A program made the translations under genes and the position numbers. The notes beneath the pieces are model-generated. The model searched no databases. It was not told where the DNA came from and saw nothing but the letters and a program-made list of their open reading frames with translations. 64,000 nt of DNA from Nostoc sp. UHCC 0302 (GTDB taxonomy: Bacteria > Cyanobacteriota > Cyanobacteriia > Cyanobacteriales > Nostocaceae), in NCBI RefSeq assembly GCF_038096175.1, contig NZ_CP151099.1:560501-624500 (forward strand), read 5' to 3'. This document shows, piece after piece, positions 54,052-62,289 of the stretch. How positions within the stretch are numbered: the stretch's first letter is position 1; every line of letters starts with the position of its first letter.

Positions 54052-54999
54052 ATGACAAATGACAAAGAACAAATGACAAATTTCCAGGAACGTGGGCATC
54101 TTTTAACCGAGCAGGTAAATCCTAATAGTCTTAACTTAGATCAGCTTAGTTCTCTGGAATTAGTTGAGCTATTTAATAGCGAAGACCAAAAGGCGATCGC
54201 AGCAGTTGCAGCAGCGAAAGTTCAGTTGGCAGAAGCGATTGATCGCACCGCAGAACGTTTACGTCATGGTGGACACCTATTTTATGTGGGTGCGGGGACA
54301 AGTGGCAGGCTAGGAGTTTTAGATGCTGCTGAGTGTCCACCCACTTTTTGTACATCCCCAGAGCTGGTACAGGGAATTATTGCTGGTGGTGCTGGGGCGT
54401 TGGTACGCAGTTCTGAAGATTTAGAAGACCGTGCTGAAGATGGTGAAGCTGCGATCGCTCAACGGCACATTACACAATTAGATGTTGTAGTCGGCATTAC
54501 CGCAGGCGGTACAACGCCATTTGTCCACGGTGCTATCAATGCTGCTCGTCAACGGGGAGCGATTACGATTTTTATCGCCTGTGTTCCTGCTGAACAAGTT
54601 AGCTTTGACGCCGATATTGACATTCGCCTGTTGACAGGCCCAGAAATACTAGCTGGTTCGACTCGCCTGAAAGCTGGTACAGTCACAAAGCTAGCTTTAA
54701 ATATCCTTTCTACAGGGGTGATGGTCAAGTTAGGCAAGGTTTACGGCAATCGTATGGTGGATGTAGCCGTTACAAATCAAAAGTTACGCGATCGCGCTTT
54801 GCGAATTTTGCAAGACCTCACAGGTTTAAGTCGAGAAGCTGCTGGTTTCTTACTAGAACGTAGTGGCAAGTGGGTTAAGTTAGCCCTATTGATGCATTGG
54901 ACTGGTTTGGAAAAAGCAGAAGGCGATCGGCTGTTGTCAGAACACCAAGGCAATCTCCGGGCGGCTGTTGTCAGCTACAAAAACGACAAGCAACCCTGA
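54052..54999 (+). CDS. murQ: N-acetylmuramic acid 6-phosphate etherase (MurQ)
   Basis: A 315-residue enzyme of peptidoglycan recycling that splits the lactyl ether of MurNAc-6-phosphate to give GlcNAc-6-phosphate. Family motifs: RGHLLTEQVNPNS at the N-terminus, the SIS-domain FYVGAGTSGRLGVLDAAECPPTF, then IAGGAGALVRSSEDLEDRAEDG, ITAGGTTPFV and TRLKAGTVTKLALNILST, followed by VYGNRMVDVAVTN. Length is normal (E. coli about 298). Two ATG codons, at 54052 and 54073, occur inside the ACAAATGAC-type repeat; the second gives MTNFQERG and fits the usual family length better, while the first ten residues are repeat-encoded. A classical ribosome site is missing. The 55021-55042 hairpin follows. Confidence 0.93.
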   Translation: MTNDKEQMTNFQERGHLLTEQVNPNSLNLDQLSSLELVELFNSEDQKAIAAVAAAKVQLAEAIDRTAERLRHGGHLFYVGAGTSGRLGVLDAAECPPTFCTSPELVQGIIAGGAGALVRSSEDLEDRAEDGEAAIAQRHITQLDVVVGITAGGTTPFVHGAINAARQRGAITIFIACVPAEQVSFDADIDIRLLTGPEILAGSTRLKAGTVTKLALNILSTGVMVKLGKVYGNRMVDVAVTNQKLRDRALRILQDLTGLSREAAGFLLERSGKWVKLALLMHWTGLEKAEGDRLLSEHQGNLRAAVVSYKNDKQP

Positions 55000-55020
55000 A
55001 AAATTCTCGAATTCATGTAT

Positions 55021-55042
55021 TTAGCCTGCTTATGCAGGCTAA
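55021..55042 (+). terminator. Stem-loop after murQ
   Basis: TTAGCCTGC (55021-55029) and GCAGGCTAA (55034-55042) form a perfect 9-bp stem with a TTAT loop, 22 bases past the murQ stop. A short AATGCTTTT follows after 20 bases but no direct T tract. Confidence 0.5.
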
Positions 55043-55379
55043 GCTAGCATTCAATAATTAATGCTTTTAGCAGATGGAAAGCTGCTCTGTATATATTTAA
55101 TGTCGCTGGATATTGAAAAAATTAAAGATGAATCAACCATATAATTTAATTTTCCAAAATACCAAAAAATCAATGAATTTTCCTTTGAATAGAAGGAAAA
55201 TCTAAATAGAAAATCTCACCCATAAATCTTTTAAAGAAGAATCCAGAATCAACTATAGCAATCTGATTTAATTTGTGGAAAAATCTAAGCTACAAGTGTG
55301 TATTATCGCCAAGAGTACAGCACTAAATACTTTGGGCAATGTGTTAGGCAGAGGCATAAAGCAATGACAGTTGCTACAA

Positions 55380-55560
55380 CGGAGGGAACCTCCCTTCGGG
55401 TGACGCTCCTGCGTCGCTCTAAGCGTTCGCCTTCGGTCTCGTAGAGAAGCTATGCCGTTGGCGCAGCCTCTCGTAGAGAAGGCTTTACGCTGCGCTAACA
55501 CAGTCGCCTGCGGAGGTAAACCCTTTTGCAGCGCTGATTCACCGCAACGCAGTGCCTCCC
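55380..55560. repeat. GC-rich dispersed Nostoc-type repeat
   Basis: A GC-rich island in AT-rich surroundings, built of hairpin-like units: GGAGGGAACCTCCC (55382-55395) and two direct copies of TCTCGTAGAGAAG (about 55437 and 55471). The composition resembles the inserts in the hybrid kinase gene at 29-30 kb. A short minus-strand frame across it (55268-55501) is Arg/Ser-rich and not called. Confidence 0.7.
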
Positions 55561-56087
55561 CTAGGTATATTTCAAAAATAAAATATGAGTCCTATAGTAG
55601 GTTTTTAAAACCCTTGATTCATTCGCCAATCTGACAGTATTCACACTGAATTCTGACGGCTGACATCTTGATTCTGTCTTGATAAATTAAGAAATAAAAA
55701 TTTTTGTATCGATAGTCTACAGCCAAGGCTGACCTCAATATTCTGAATCTCAGGTATTTTGAAGCCACTAATCTTTTTAATAAAAAAATCAGGATTTACA
55801 CGGATATAATTTAGTCTCAAAATCTTTAATATCAAATAGCAATATTAAATACGTTTTAATATTGAACTATAGCAATGCCACTTTAAAGGCAAAATATAGG
55901 CGCAAGCATAGAGTCTGCTAAGGCAAAATTCTATGCTAATAACTCATGAATTTTAAATATTTTTGTTGTTCCCCCATCTCCATTGATATTATCAATCTAG
56001 ATTTAGATGTAATACAAATCAAAGTCATAGCTGACTGCAATATGGCTAGTGTGGGTTTTTTAAAAGCGTTAATAAGAGGAATAAATT

Positions 56088-57290
56088 ATGGCCCACTCAG
56101 AACTTACAGTCTCAAATAACTTATTTAATGAATTTAAAACTTGCACTGAACTACAATACAATGGGAAGTTAAACATTAAAAGTTTGAAAGGACACCAATG
56201 GACGTTCTACTATCGCCTCGGACGCATAGTTTGGGCTACCGGAGGAACTCATCCCTTCCGGCGCTGGCGTAGACATCTTGCTCAAAATTGTCCTCAAATT
56301 GATGTCGATAAATTGCAGTTACGGATGCAAGATATATCAATCGATTACTGGGACTATCGGCTTCTAGAAATTTTATATAAAAAACAAAAGATCCAGCGGG
56401 AACAAATTCAGACTATTGCAGAAAATACGATATCAGAACTGTTGTTTGATATATCTCAGCAGGGAAATTTTACTTCTTTAAGTTGTAATCGCAGCCAAGA
56501 AGTTATTTTAGAAACGCCAATGAGCTTCACTAGCGCAGATATGTCTATGAAGCACACACAAGACTTATGGAAAATTTGGTCAGAAGCTGGGTTAGCAAAT
56601 TTTTCTCCTGACTTAGCACCAGTTTTACGAAGACCAGAACAACTTCAGCAACTGGTAAATCCATCTGTCTACAAAAACTTTGTGAATTTAATCAACGGTA
56701 AACACACCCTACGAGACTTAGCAACAAAAATGAAGCAGAGTGTGTTACCACTTTCCCGTTCTTTGCTTCCCTATATTTTAAAAGGAATCATTGAGTTAAT
56801 GGAAGTAGCTGATTTACCTTTACTAATTACTGAAGCTAACAACAACTTAAACCCCACACAACCAAAAAAGTCAATTGCTCCACTAATAGCCTGCGTGGAC
56901 GATAGCCCTCAAGTCTGCAAAATGTTGGAGGAAATTATTACTTCTAATGGACTGAGATTTATCAAAATTCAAGATGCTGTGCAAGCTTTACCAACTCTTA
57001 TTGAGCATAAACCAGACCTAATTTTCTTAGATTTGATCATGCCAGTCGCTAGTGGTTACGAAATCTGCACTCAGTTGCGACGAATTTCAGCTTTTGCCAA
57101 CACGCCAGTGATCATTTTAACAGGTAATGATGGTCTTTTAGATAGAGTTCGCGCTAAGGTGGCGGGTTCTACAGATTTTCTCGCCAAACCTGTAGTAGCT
57201 GATAGGGTGATGGGCATAGTACGAAAGTATCTAGCTCGACAGACTTCATCTCCTGTGAAAAGTGCGTCTAATGTAGAAGTTTGTAATTAA
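56088..57290 (+). CDS. PatA/PixG-type response regulator
   Basis: A 400-residue protein with an N-terminal DUF4388 (PATAN) domain (about 8-160; LNIKSLKGHQWTFYYRLGRIVW and RRWRRHL), a helical middle, and a C-terminal receiver (about 267-385). The receiver has the acidic pair in CVDDSPQV, the phosphoacceptor Asp in DLIFLDLIMP, Thr in ILTGNDG and Lys in FLAKP, so it can be phosphorylated. This is the PatA/PixG/HmpA class that heads cyanobacterial taxis operons and, in Anabaena, affects heterocyst patterning. It is the first gene of the cluster that continues with CheY, CheW, MCP and CheA proteins. It probably acts on the motility apparatus through its PATAN domain. Spacing to the next gene is 46 bases. 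Confidence 0.92.
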   Translation: MAHSELTVSNNLFNEFKTCTELQYNGKLNIKSLKGHQWTFYYRLGRIVWATGGTHPFRRWRRHLAQNCPQIDVDKLQLRMQDISIDYWDYRLLEILYKKQKIQREQIQTIAENTISELLFDISQQGNFTSLSCNRSQEVILETPMSFTSADMSMKHTQDLWKIWSEAGLANFSPDLAPVLRRPEQLQQLVNPSVYKNFVNLINGKHTLRDLATKMKQSVLPLSRSLLPYILKGIIELMEVADLPLLITEANNNLNPTQPKKSIAPLIACVDDSPQVCKMLEEIITSNGLRFIKIQDAVQALPTLIEHKPDLIFLDLIMPVASGYEICTQLRRISAFANTPVIILTGNDGLLDRVRAKVAGSTDFLAKPVVADRVMGIVRKYLARQTSSPVKSASNVEVCN

Positions 57291-57336
57291 AACTTAGTTC
57301 ATTTTTTCACTTTTCATAACAATTTAACAGGTAATT

Positions 57337-57702
57337 ATGATGAATACTATTTTAGTTGTTGAAGATGGCTTAACTGATATGAAAATTATTAGTCGTTACT
57401 TGCAACAGGCTGGCTACTCCGTGATTAGCGCTACAAGTAGTGAAGAGGCTCAAGACAAAATAGATAGTACTAAGCCCGATCTGATATTTCTCGATGTGAT
57501 TTTACCAGGTAAAAGCGGCTTTGAAATTTGCCGAGAATTAAAAAATAACCCTAATACTAGCCAAATACCTGTGGTTTTCTGTTCTACAAAAAATAGTGAT
57601 GTAGATAAAATTTGGGGTAATATGCTCGGTGCAGAAGCTTATCTATCAAAACCAATTGATAAAGAAGAATTGATAGTAACGCTGAAGCGATTACTCAAGT
57701 AG
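57337..57702 (+). CDS. CheY-like single receiver (PixH/HmpB type)
   Basis: A 121-residue stand-alone receiver. The acidic pair is in VVEDGLTD, the phosphoacceptor is Asp53 in LIFLDVILPGKSG, Thr/Ser-type switch in VFCSTKNSD and the Lys in AYLSKPI. This is the second gene of a PatA-CheY-CheW-MCP-CheA operon, the position of PixH or HmpB. Two adjacent ATG codons are available; the first is used. In the known systems these CheY proteins take phosphate from CheA and steer type IV pilus motors. A 219-bp AT-rich gap follows before the CheW gene, longer than usual inside the operon. Confidence 0.93.
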   Translation: MMNTILVVEDGLTDMKIISRYLQQAGYSVISATSSEEAQDKIDSTKPDLIFLDVILPGKSGFEICRELKNNPNTSQIPVVFCSTKNSDVDKIWGNMLGAEAYLSKPIDKEELIVTLKRLLK

Positions 57703-57921
57703 AAATCTAGCGGATAAATTACAAAAAGTAGTTTAAACAATTCGTAATTATTACCTAAAATATAAATTTGGGAGAACGAAAATTTTGAAAAGTATAAATA
57801 AAAAATTAAGTAATAGCTACGAATTATTGCATCACTATTTTTAATTTCTCAATCTCTACAAATTTTTAGATACTAATTTAAAAAGTGGCTAAAACTAAAT
57901 AACTGCAAAGGATAAACAACT

Positions 57922-58413
57922 TTGGAAACTAAGCAAAAATTTCTAAGTTTTAATTTGGGAGTAGGGGATATAGCCGTAATTTCGCTACAACATATTACAG
58001 AAGTTTTGCAAGTACCATTAGCGGAAATATGTGGTGTTCCTCAAATGCCTAATTGCATTTTGGGTATATACAACTGGCGTGGTGAGATGCTTTGGTTAGT
58101 TGATTTAGAGGCTATGCTAGGTTATCCTCCACTTTTGCAAGGTGCAAATTTACTTTCTAAAATGATGGCGATTGTGCTGGAAAGTGAGGGTAAATATTTA
58201 GGATTATTAGTGCGACAGCTTATAGATATTGAGTGGCTGGATACTCAGCACATGAAAGCTCCATCTGCTGAATTATTTTACCAATCAATATCACCTTTTT
58301 TGCAAGGATACTTTATTAATAATTCTGATGAGATGATTTTAAGCTTGGATGCGTTAACAATTATGCGATCGCCCGTATGGGAAACTCACAATAAACAGTT
58401 TAGTCATGGCTGA
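57922..58413 (+). CDS. CheW-like coupling protein with TTG start
   Basis: A 163-residue CheW-domain protein (KFLSFNLGVGDIAVISLQHITEVLQV, then PNCILGIYNWRGEMLWLVDLEAMLG). It couples the MCP to CheA. No ATG lies near the start; TTG at 57922 is used because the family sequence begins here and AAAGGA (57907-57912) is nine bases upstream. It is the third gene of the operon, in the position of PixI/HmpC. The conserved region NWRG is intact. The MCP gene follows after 81 bases. The rare start codon may hold CheW production low relative to its neighbours. Confidence 0.9.
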   Translation: METKQKFLSFNLGVGDIAVISLQHITEVLQVPLAEICGVPQMPNCILGIYNWRGEMLWLVDLEAMLGYPPLLQGANLLSKMMAIVLESEGKYLGLLVRQLIDIEWLDTQHMKAPSAELFYQSISPFLQGYFINNSDEMILSLDALTIMRSPVWETHNKQFSHG

Positions 58414-58494
58414 TATCTTTACAATTAGTGATTTTTTACCAGCATTTTTCATCATTGCTTACATATTAAATTCATAATTTTTGAGGTTTTTAAA

Positions 58495-61400
58495 ATGACA
58501 TCTGTATATCATAACAACCAGGAAAATGAGCATCTGCTGACAAAAATAGAAAATCAAAATGGTAACGATAACATAGCAAATATTGCTAGCGATGAAATAA
58601 CTTTATTAAATGCGATTGCACAGGAATTTAAAATTAGGCGGCAACAATTGCAAGACATTGCAACTCATATCCGTCAAACCTCAGATATGGATACGCTATT
58701 CAAAGTTACTGTAGCGCAAATTAGAGAGAAACTTACTTGCGATCGCGCCTTGATTTATCAGTTTACTAGCCTTGACTCTGGTAGTGTTTTAGCAGAATCT
58801 AGAACCCTAGCTTGGACACCTGCTATCGGTGAAAATATTCCCGGAATTATTTTTGGTTTATATACTAATCAAGATTATTTAGAACCAGTAGCTATTGACG
58901 ATATTAATCAGATCCAACTTACACCTTATCAAAAGCAGCTACTAGAGAAATTTCAAATTAAAGCCAGTTTGAGTTTACCAATTGTAGTAGAAGGCAAAGT
59001 ATGGGGTTTATTAGTAGTAAATAATTGTGCTTCAGCGCGGCAATGGCGAGAAGTAGAAATCAGCTTACTATCTCAAATTACAACTGAACTGATTTACAAA
59101 TTGCAGAGTTTTGAATATCAAAAAGAACTACAAAAGCGGACACAAGCAAAAAAATCAGTTGCTAAAGTTATTGATAAAATTCTGCACGTATCAAATCTTG
59201 ATAAGATTTTCCAAACGACGACTCAAGAAGTACGCCATTTACTACGATGTGATCGCGTAGGAGTATATCGCTTCAAACCTGACTGGAGTGGCGAATTTGT
59301 GGCTGAGTCAGTAGGTAATGGTTGGATAAAAATGGTCGGGCCAGATTTTTACATGGTCTGGGAAGATAGTCACCTCCAAGAAACTCAAGGGGGACGTTAT
59401 GCCAAGGGCGAAAGTTTTGTCGTCAAAGACATTTATCAAGCTGGTCATGCTCAATGCCACATTGATGTTTTAGAGCAGTATGAGATGAAGGCTTACATCA
59501 TTGCCCCGATATTTACTGGTGAGAAATTATGGGGCTTGCTGGCAGCTTACCAAAATTCTGGGCCTCGTGATTGGCAACCTTGGGAAGAAATTTTTTTGAC
59601 TCAGATTGGCTTGCAATTTGGTGTGGCTATCTCACAAAGGGAATATCTCGAACAAGTGCATACCAAATCTGAGCAATTAACTCAGATAGTTGAACAAGAA
59701 AAAGCTGTAACCAAGGTAGTTAACCGCATCCGCCAATCTTTAGATATAGAAAGCGTCTTCAAAACAACCACTCAAGAAGTCCGGCAATTATTACGATGCG
59801 ATCGCATGGTAGTCTTTCGCTTCAACTCCGACTGGAGTGGTGAATTTGTTGCAGAGTCAGTGGGTAATGGTTGGGTAAAACTGGTAGGCCCTGATATTAA
59901 AACTGTCTGGGCAGATACCTATATGCAAGAAAATGAGGGAGGACGTTATGCCAAAGGTGAAAGCTTTATCACTAATGACATCTATAAAGTAGGCCATTCT
60001 CCCTGCCATATTGAGATGTTAGAGCAGTTTGAAGTTAGAGCCTATGTAATTGTACCTGTATTTTCTGGGGACAAATTGTGGGGCTTGCTGGCAGCTTATC
60101 AAAATTCCGGCTCTCGTGATTGGCAACCTTGGGAAGCAAACTTTTTGACTCAGATTGGCTTGCAATTTGGCGTAGCAATATCACAGGCAGAATATGTTGA
60201 ACAAGTACGGGTGAAATCTCAGCAACTAGTTCAGTTAGCGGAACAAGAAAAAGCTGTAACCAAGATAGTTAACCGTATCCGACAATCCTTAGATGCACAA
60301 GATATCTTCAAAACAACTACTCAAGAAGTCCGGCAATTACTGCAATGCGATCGGGTCGCTATCTTTCGTTTCCGACCTAACTGGAGTGGTGAATTTGTAG
60401 CTGAATCAGTGGGACATAGCTGGGTAAGATTGGTAAATTCTGATCTTAAAACTGTCTGCGAAGATACCCACTTACAAGAAACTGAGGGCGGTCGATATGC
60501 CAAAGGTGAAAGCTTTGTAGCTAATGACATCTATCAGGTGGGCCATTCCCCCTGTTACATCGAGATGTTAGAGCAGTTTGAAGCCAAAGCTTATGCGATC
60601 GTTCCTGTATTCTCTGGAGAAAAATTGTGGGGCTTACTGGCAGCTTATCAAAATTCCAGCTCCCGTGATTGGCAAGAATCGCAAGTCAGCTTGTTAACAC
60701 GTATTGGCAGCCAGTTAGGAATAGCATTACAACAGACAGAATATTTACAGCAACTCCAGTCGCAGTCAGCCAAATTAGCAGAAGCAGCAACACGAGAAAA
60801 AGCAGCCAAGGAATTACTACAACAACGGTCTATTGAACTTTTAACAGCACTCAGACCTGCACTCAACGGTAACTTGACAGTACGCGCACCAATTACAGAA
60901 GACGAGCTAGGCACGATCGCTGACGCTTATAACAATACCCTGCAAGCGCTGCGGCAAATTGTTATCCAAGTACAAACAGCTGCTCAACAAGTTGCTCAAA
61001 CCTCTAGTAATAGTGACGCTTCACTGGCGGGATTAACCAATCTGGCAAAACAGCAGTCTGATGAAATTACCGCAGCCTTGGGCGATATTCAACAGATGGT
61101 GGACTCTACTCAAGCTGTAGTAGCTAACGCCGAGTTGGTGCGAGTAGCAGTACAACAAGCGAACCAAACTGTAGAATCTGGCAATACCGCGATGAACTTG
61201 ACTGTTAAGGCAATTCAAGCGATTCGCGAAACCGTCGCTCAAACCAGCAAAAAGATTAAACGCCTCAGCGAATCCTCGCAAAAAATTTCTAAAGTAGTGA
61301 ATTTGATCAGCAACTTTGCCACACAGACAAATGTGCTGGCACTGAATGCAGCTATTGAAGCTACCCGTGCAGGTGAATATGGTAAAGGCTTTGCAGTTGT

Positions 61401-61803
61401 AGCTGACGAAGTTCGTTCTTTATCACGTCAGTCAGCCGCCGCAACCATCGAAATTGAAAAATTAGTCCAAGAGATTCAAGCAGAAACTGGAGAAGTTGCA
61501 GTGGCGATGGAAACTGGCATTCAGCAGGTGGTAGAAGGGACAAATCTTGTTAGTGAAACCCGTCAAAACTTGAATGCGATCGTTTCTGCAACGGCTGAAA
61601 TTAGTCAGCTAATCGAGCGAATTACTGAAGCAACTCAAAAACAAATGATCCAATCAGTAACAGTAACTAATTCAATGGAAGGTGTAGCAGAAATTGCTGA
61701 CAAAACTTTTGCTGAATCTCAAGAAATTTCCATTGTCTTCCAAGAATTATCAGGGATGGCGCAGGAGCTATTAACAACTGCGAGTAAATTCAAAGTCAAT
61801 TAG
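58495..61803 (+). CDS. Soluble methyl-accepting protein with four GAF domains (PixJ-like, probable photoreceptor)
   Basis: An 1102-residue protein without membrane helices. A first GAF (about 65-205) is divergent and lacks the key Cys. Three closely related GAF domains follow with Cys321, Cys504 and Cys687, an exact 183-residue period. In each the block reads like cyanobacteriochromes: YRF.P-WSGEFVAESVG, an Asp (EDSH, ADTY, EDTH), GGRYAKGES and GH..CHI..LEQ, then KLWGLLAAYQNS. Cys-His is kept in the first two; the third has Cys-Tyr. A HAMP-like segment (about 780-830) and a methyl-accepting domain (about 830-1100, with EYGKGFAVVADEVRSLS) complete it. Bilin binding is an inference from these motifs; the same GAF type also occurs without chromophore. 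It is the PixJ/HmpD position of the operon. Confidence 0.93.
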   Translation: MTSVYHNNQENEHLLTKIENQNGNDNIANIASDEITLLNAIAQEFKIRRQQLQDIATHIRQTSDMDTLFKVTVAQIREKLTCDRALIYQFTSLDSGSVLAESRTLAWTPAIGENIPGIIFGLYTNQDYLEPVAIDDINQIQLTPYQKQLLEKFQIKASLSLPIVVEGKVWGLLVVNNCASARQWREVEISLLSQITTELIYKLQSFEYQKELQKRTQAKKSVAKVIDKILHVSNLDKIFQTTTQEVRHLLRCDRVGVYRFKPDWSGEFVAESVGNGWIKMVGPDFYMVWEDSHLQETQGGRYAKGESFVVKDIYQAGHAQCHIDVLEQYEMKAYIIAPIFTGEKLWGLLAAYQNSGPRDWQPWEEIFLTQIGLQFGVAISQREYLEQVHTKSEQLTQIVEQEKAVTKVVNRIRQSLDIESVFKTTTQEVRQLLRCDRMVVFRFNSDWSGEFVAESVGNGWVKLVGPDIKTVWADTYMQENEGGRYAKGESFITNDIYKVGHSPCHIEMLEQFEVRAYVIVPVFSGDKLWGLLAAYQNSGSRDWQPWEANFLTQIGLQFGVAISQAEYVEQVRVKSQQLVQLAEQEKAVTKIVNRIRQSLDAQDIFKTTTQEVRQLLQCDRVAIFRFRPNWSGEFVAESVGHSWVRLVNSDLKTVCEDTHLQETEGGRYAKGESFVANDIYQVGHSPCYIEMLEQFEAKAYAIVPVFSGEKLWGLLAAYQNSSSRDWQESQVSLLTRIGSQLGIALQQTEYLQQLQSQSAKLAEAATREKAAKELLQQRSIELLTALRPALNGNLTVRAPITEDELGTIADAYNNTLQALRQIVIQVQTAAQQVAQTSSNSDASLAGLTNLAKQQSDEITAALGDIQQMVDSTQAVVANAELVRVAVQQANQTVESGNTAMNLTVKAIQAIRETVAQTSKKIKRLSESSQKISKVVNLISNFATQTNVLALNAAIEATRAGEYGKGFAVVADEVRSLSRQSAAATIEIEKLVQEIQAETGEVAVAMETGIQQVVEGTNLVSETRQNLNAIVSATAEISQLIERITEATQKQMIQSVTVTNSMEGVAEIADKTFAESQEISIVFQELSGMAQELLTTASKFKVN

Positions 61804-61820
61804 GTAAAAAATAGGGAGTG

Positions 61821-62273
61821 GGAAGTAGGGAATAGGGAGTAGGGAATGACAAATTGTGAGATTCGTTCTTATCAAGATTTAAAAGTTTGGCAAGAAAGTA
61901 TGAATTTAGCCGAATCTTGTTATCAGTTAACGATTGCATTCCCAAAAGAAGAACTTTACGGAATGACTTCACCGATTCGTCGCGCAGCTGTATCAATTCC
62001 AGCAAATATTGCGGAGGGTTATGGACGAGAGTATCGTGGAGAATATATAAAATTTCTTCTAATCTTACAAGGCTCTCTCAAAGAGCTAGAAACTCACTTG
62101 TTACTATCAGCTAGAAGCAAAGTTGGACTTACAGACACTCTAGCAGTCAATCCAATTTTGAGGCAATGTGAATCTGTCCGAAGACTACTTCGTGGTCTGA
62201 TTCTTTCTCTACAGAATAAGGCGAGTAGAGAATAAATAATTTCAATATTCCCCACTCCCTACTCCCCAATCCC
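61821..62273. mobile_element. Putative cassette: four-helix-bundle gene between inverted purine-rich repeats
   Basis: Arms 61821-61847 and 62247-62273 are inverted, 27 bases each with 22 matching positions, made of GGGAGTAGGGAAT-type units. Between them lies only the four-helix-bundle gene, whose ATG overlaps the left arm. The block interrupts the taxis operon between the MCP and CheA genes. No target duplication was recognised and mobility is not shown. Confidence 0.5.
61846..62235 (+). CDS. Four-helix-bundle protein (S23/IVP-type)
   Basis: A 129-residue helical protein of the S23 ribosomal/intervening-sequence family, related to Avd of diversity-generating retroelements. Family features: SYQDLKVWQESMNLAESCY, AFPKEELYGMTSPIRRAAVSIPANIAEGYGRE and a third helix with EYIKFLLILQGSLKELETHLLLS. 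In the founding cases such genes reside inside insertions in 23S rRNA genes; free copies are common in cyanobacteria and have no known function. Here the gene sits between the MCP (43 bases before) and CheA (54 bases after) and is framed by inverted purine-rich repeats, so it looks like an insertion into the operon rather than an ancestral member. No reverse transcriptase or template repeat is seen, so a DGR role is not supported. Confidence 0.88.
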   Translation: MTNCEIRSYQDLKVWQESMNLAESCYQLTIAFPKEELYGMTSPIRRAAVSIPANIAEGYGREYRGEYIKFLLILQGSLKELETHLLLSARSKVGLTDTLAVNPILRQCESVRRLLRGLILSLQNKASRE

Positions 62274-62289
62274 CACTCACTTATTAATT

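Larger units (their letters stand above)
55000..56087. other. Intergenic region, about 1.1 kb
   Basis: No gene is called. It holds the murQ hairpin, then AT-rich DNA, the GC-rich repeat at 55380-55560 and a further AT-rich 500 bp up to the PatA-like gene. The last part should contain the promoter of the taxis operon, with AAGAGGAATAA just before its first ATG. Confidence 0.5.

Noticed and set aside
55268-55501. 77-codon minus-strand frame over the GC-rich repeat
   Set aside because: Arg/Ser/Cys-rich product is explained by repeat DNA; no domain or ribosome site.
61846-62235. Four-helix-bundle gene as Avd of a diversity-generating retroelement
   Set aside because: No reverse transcriptase gene, template repeat or variable repeat pair is visible in the flanking 8 kb.
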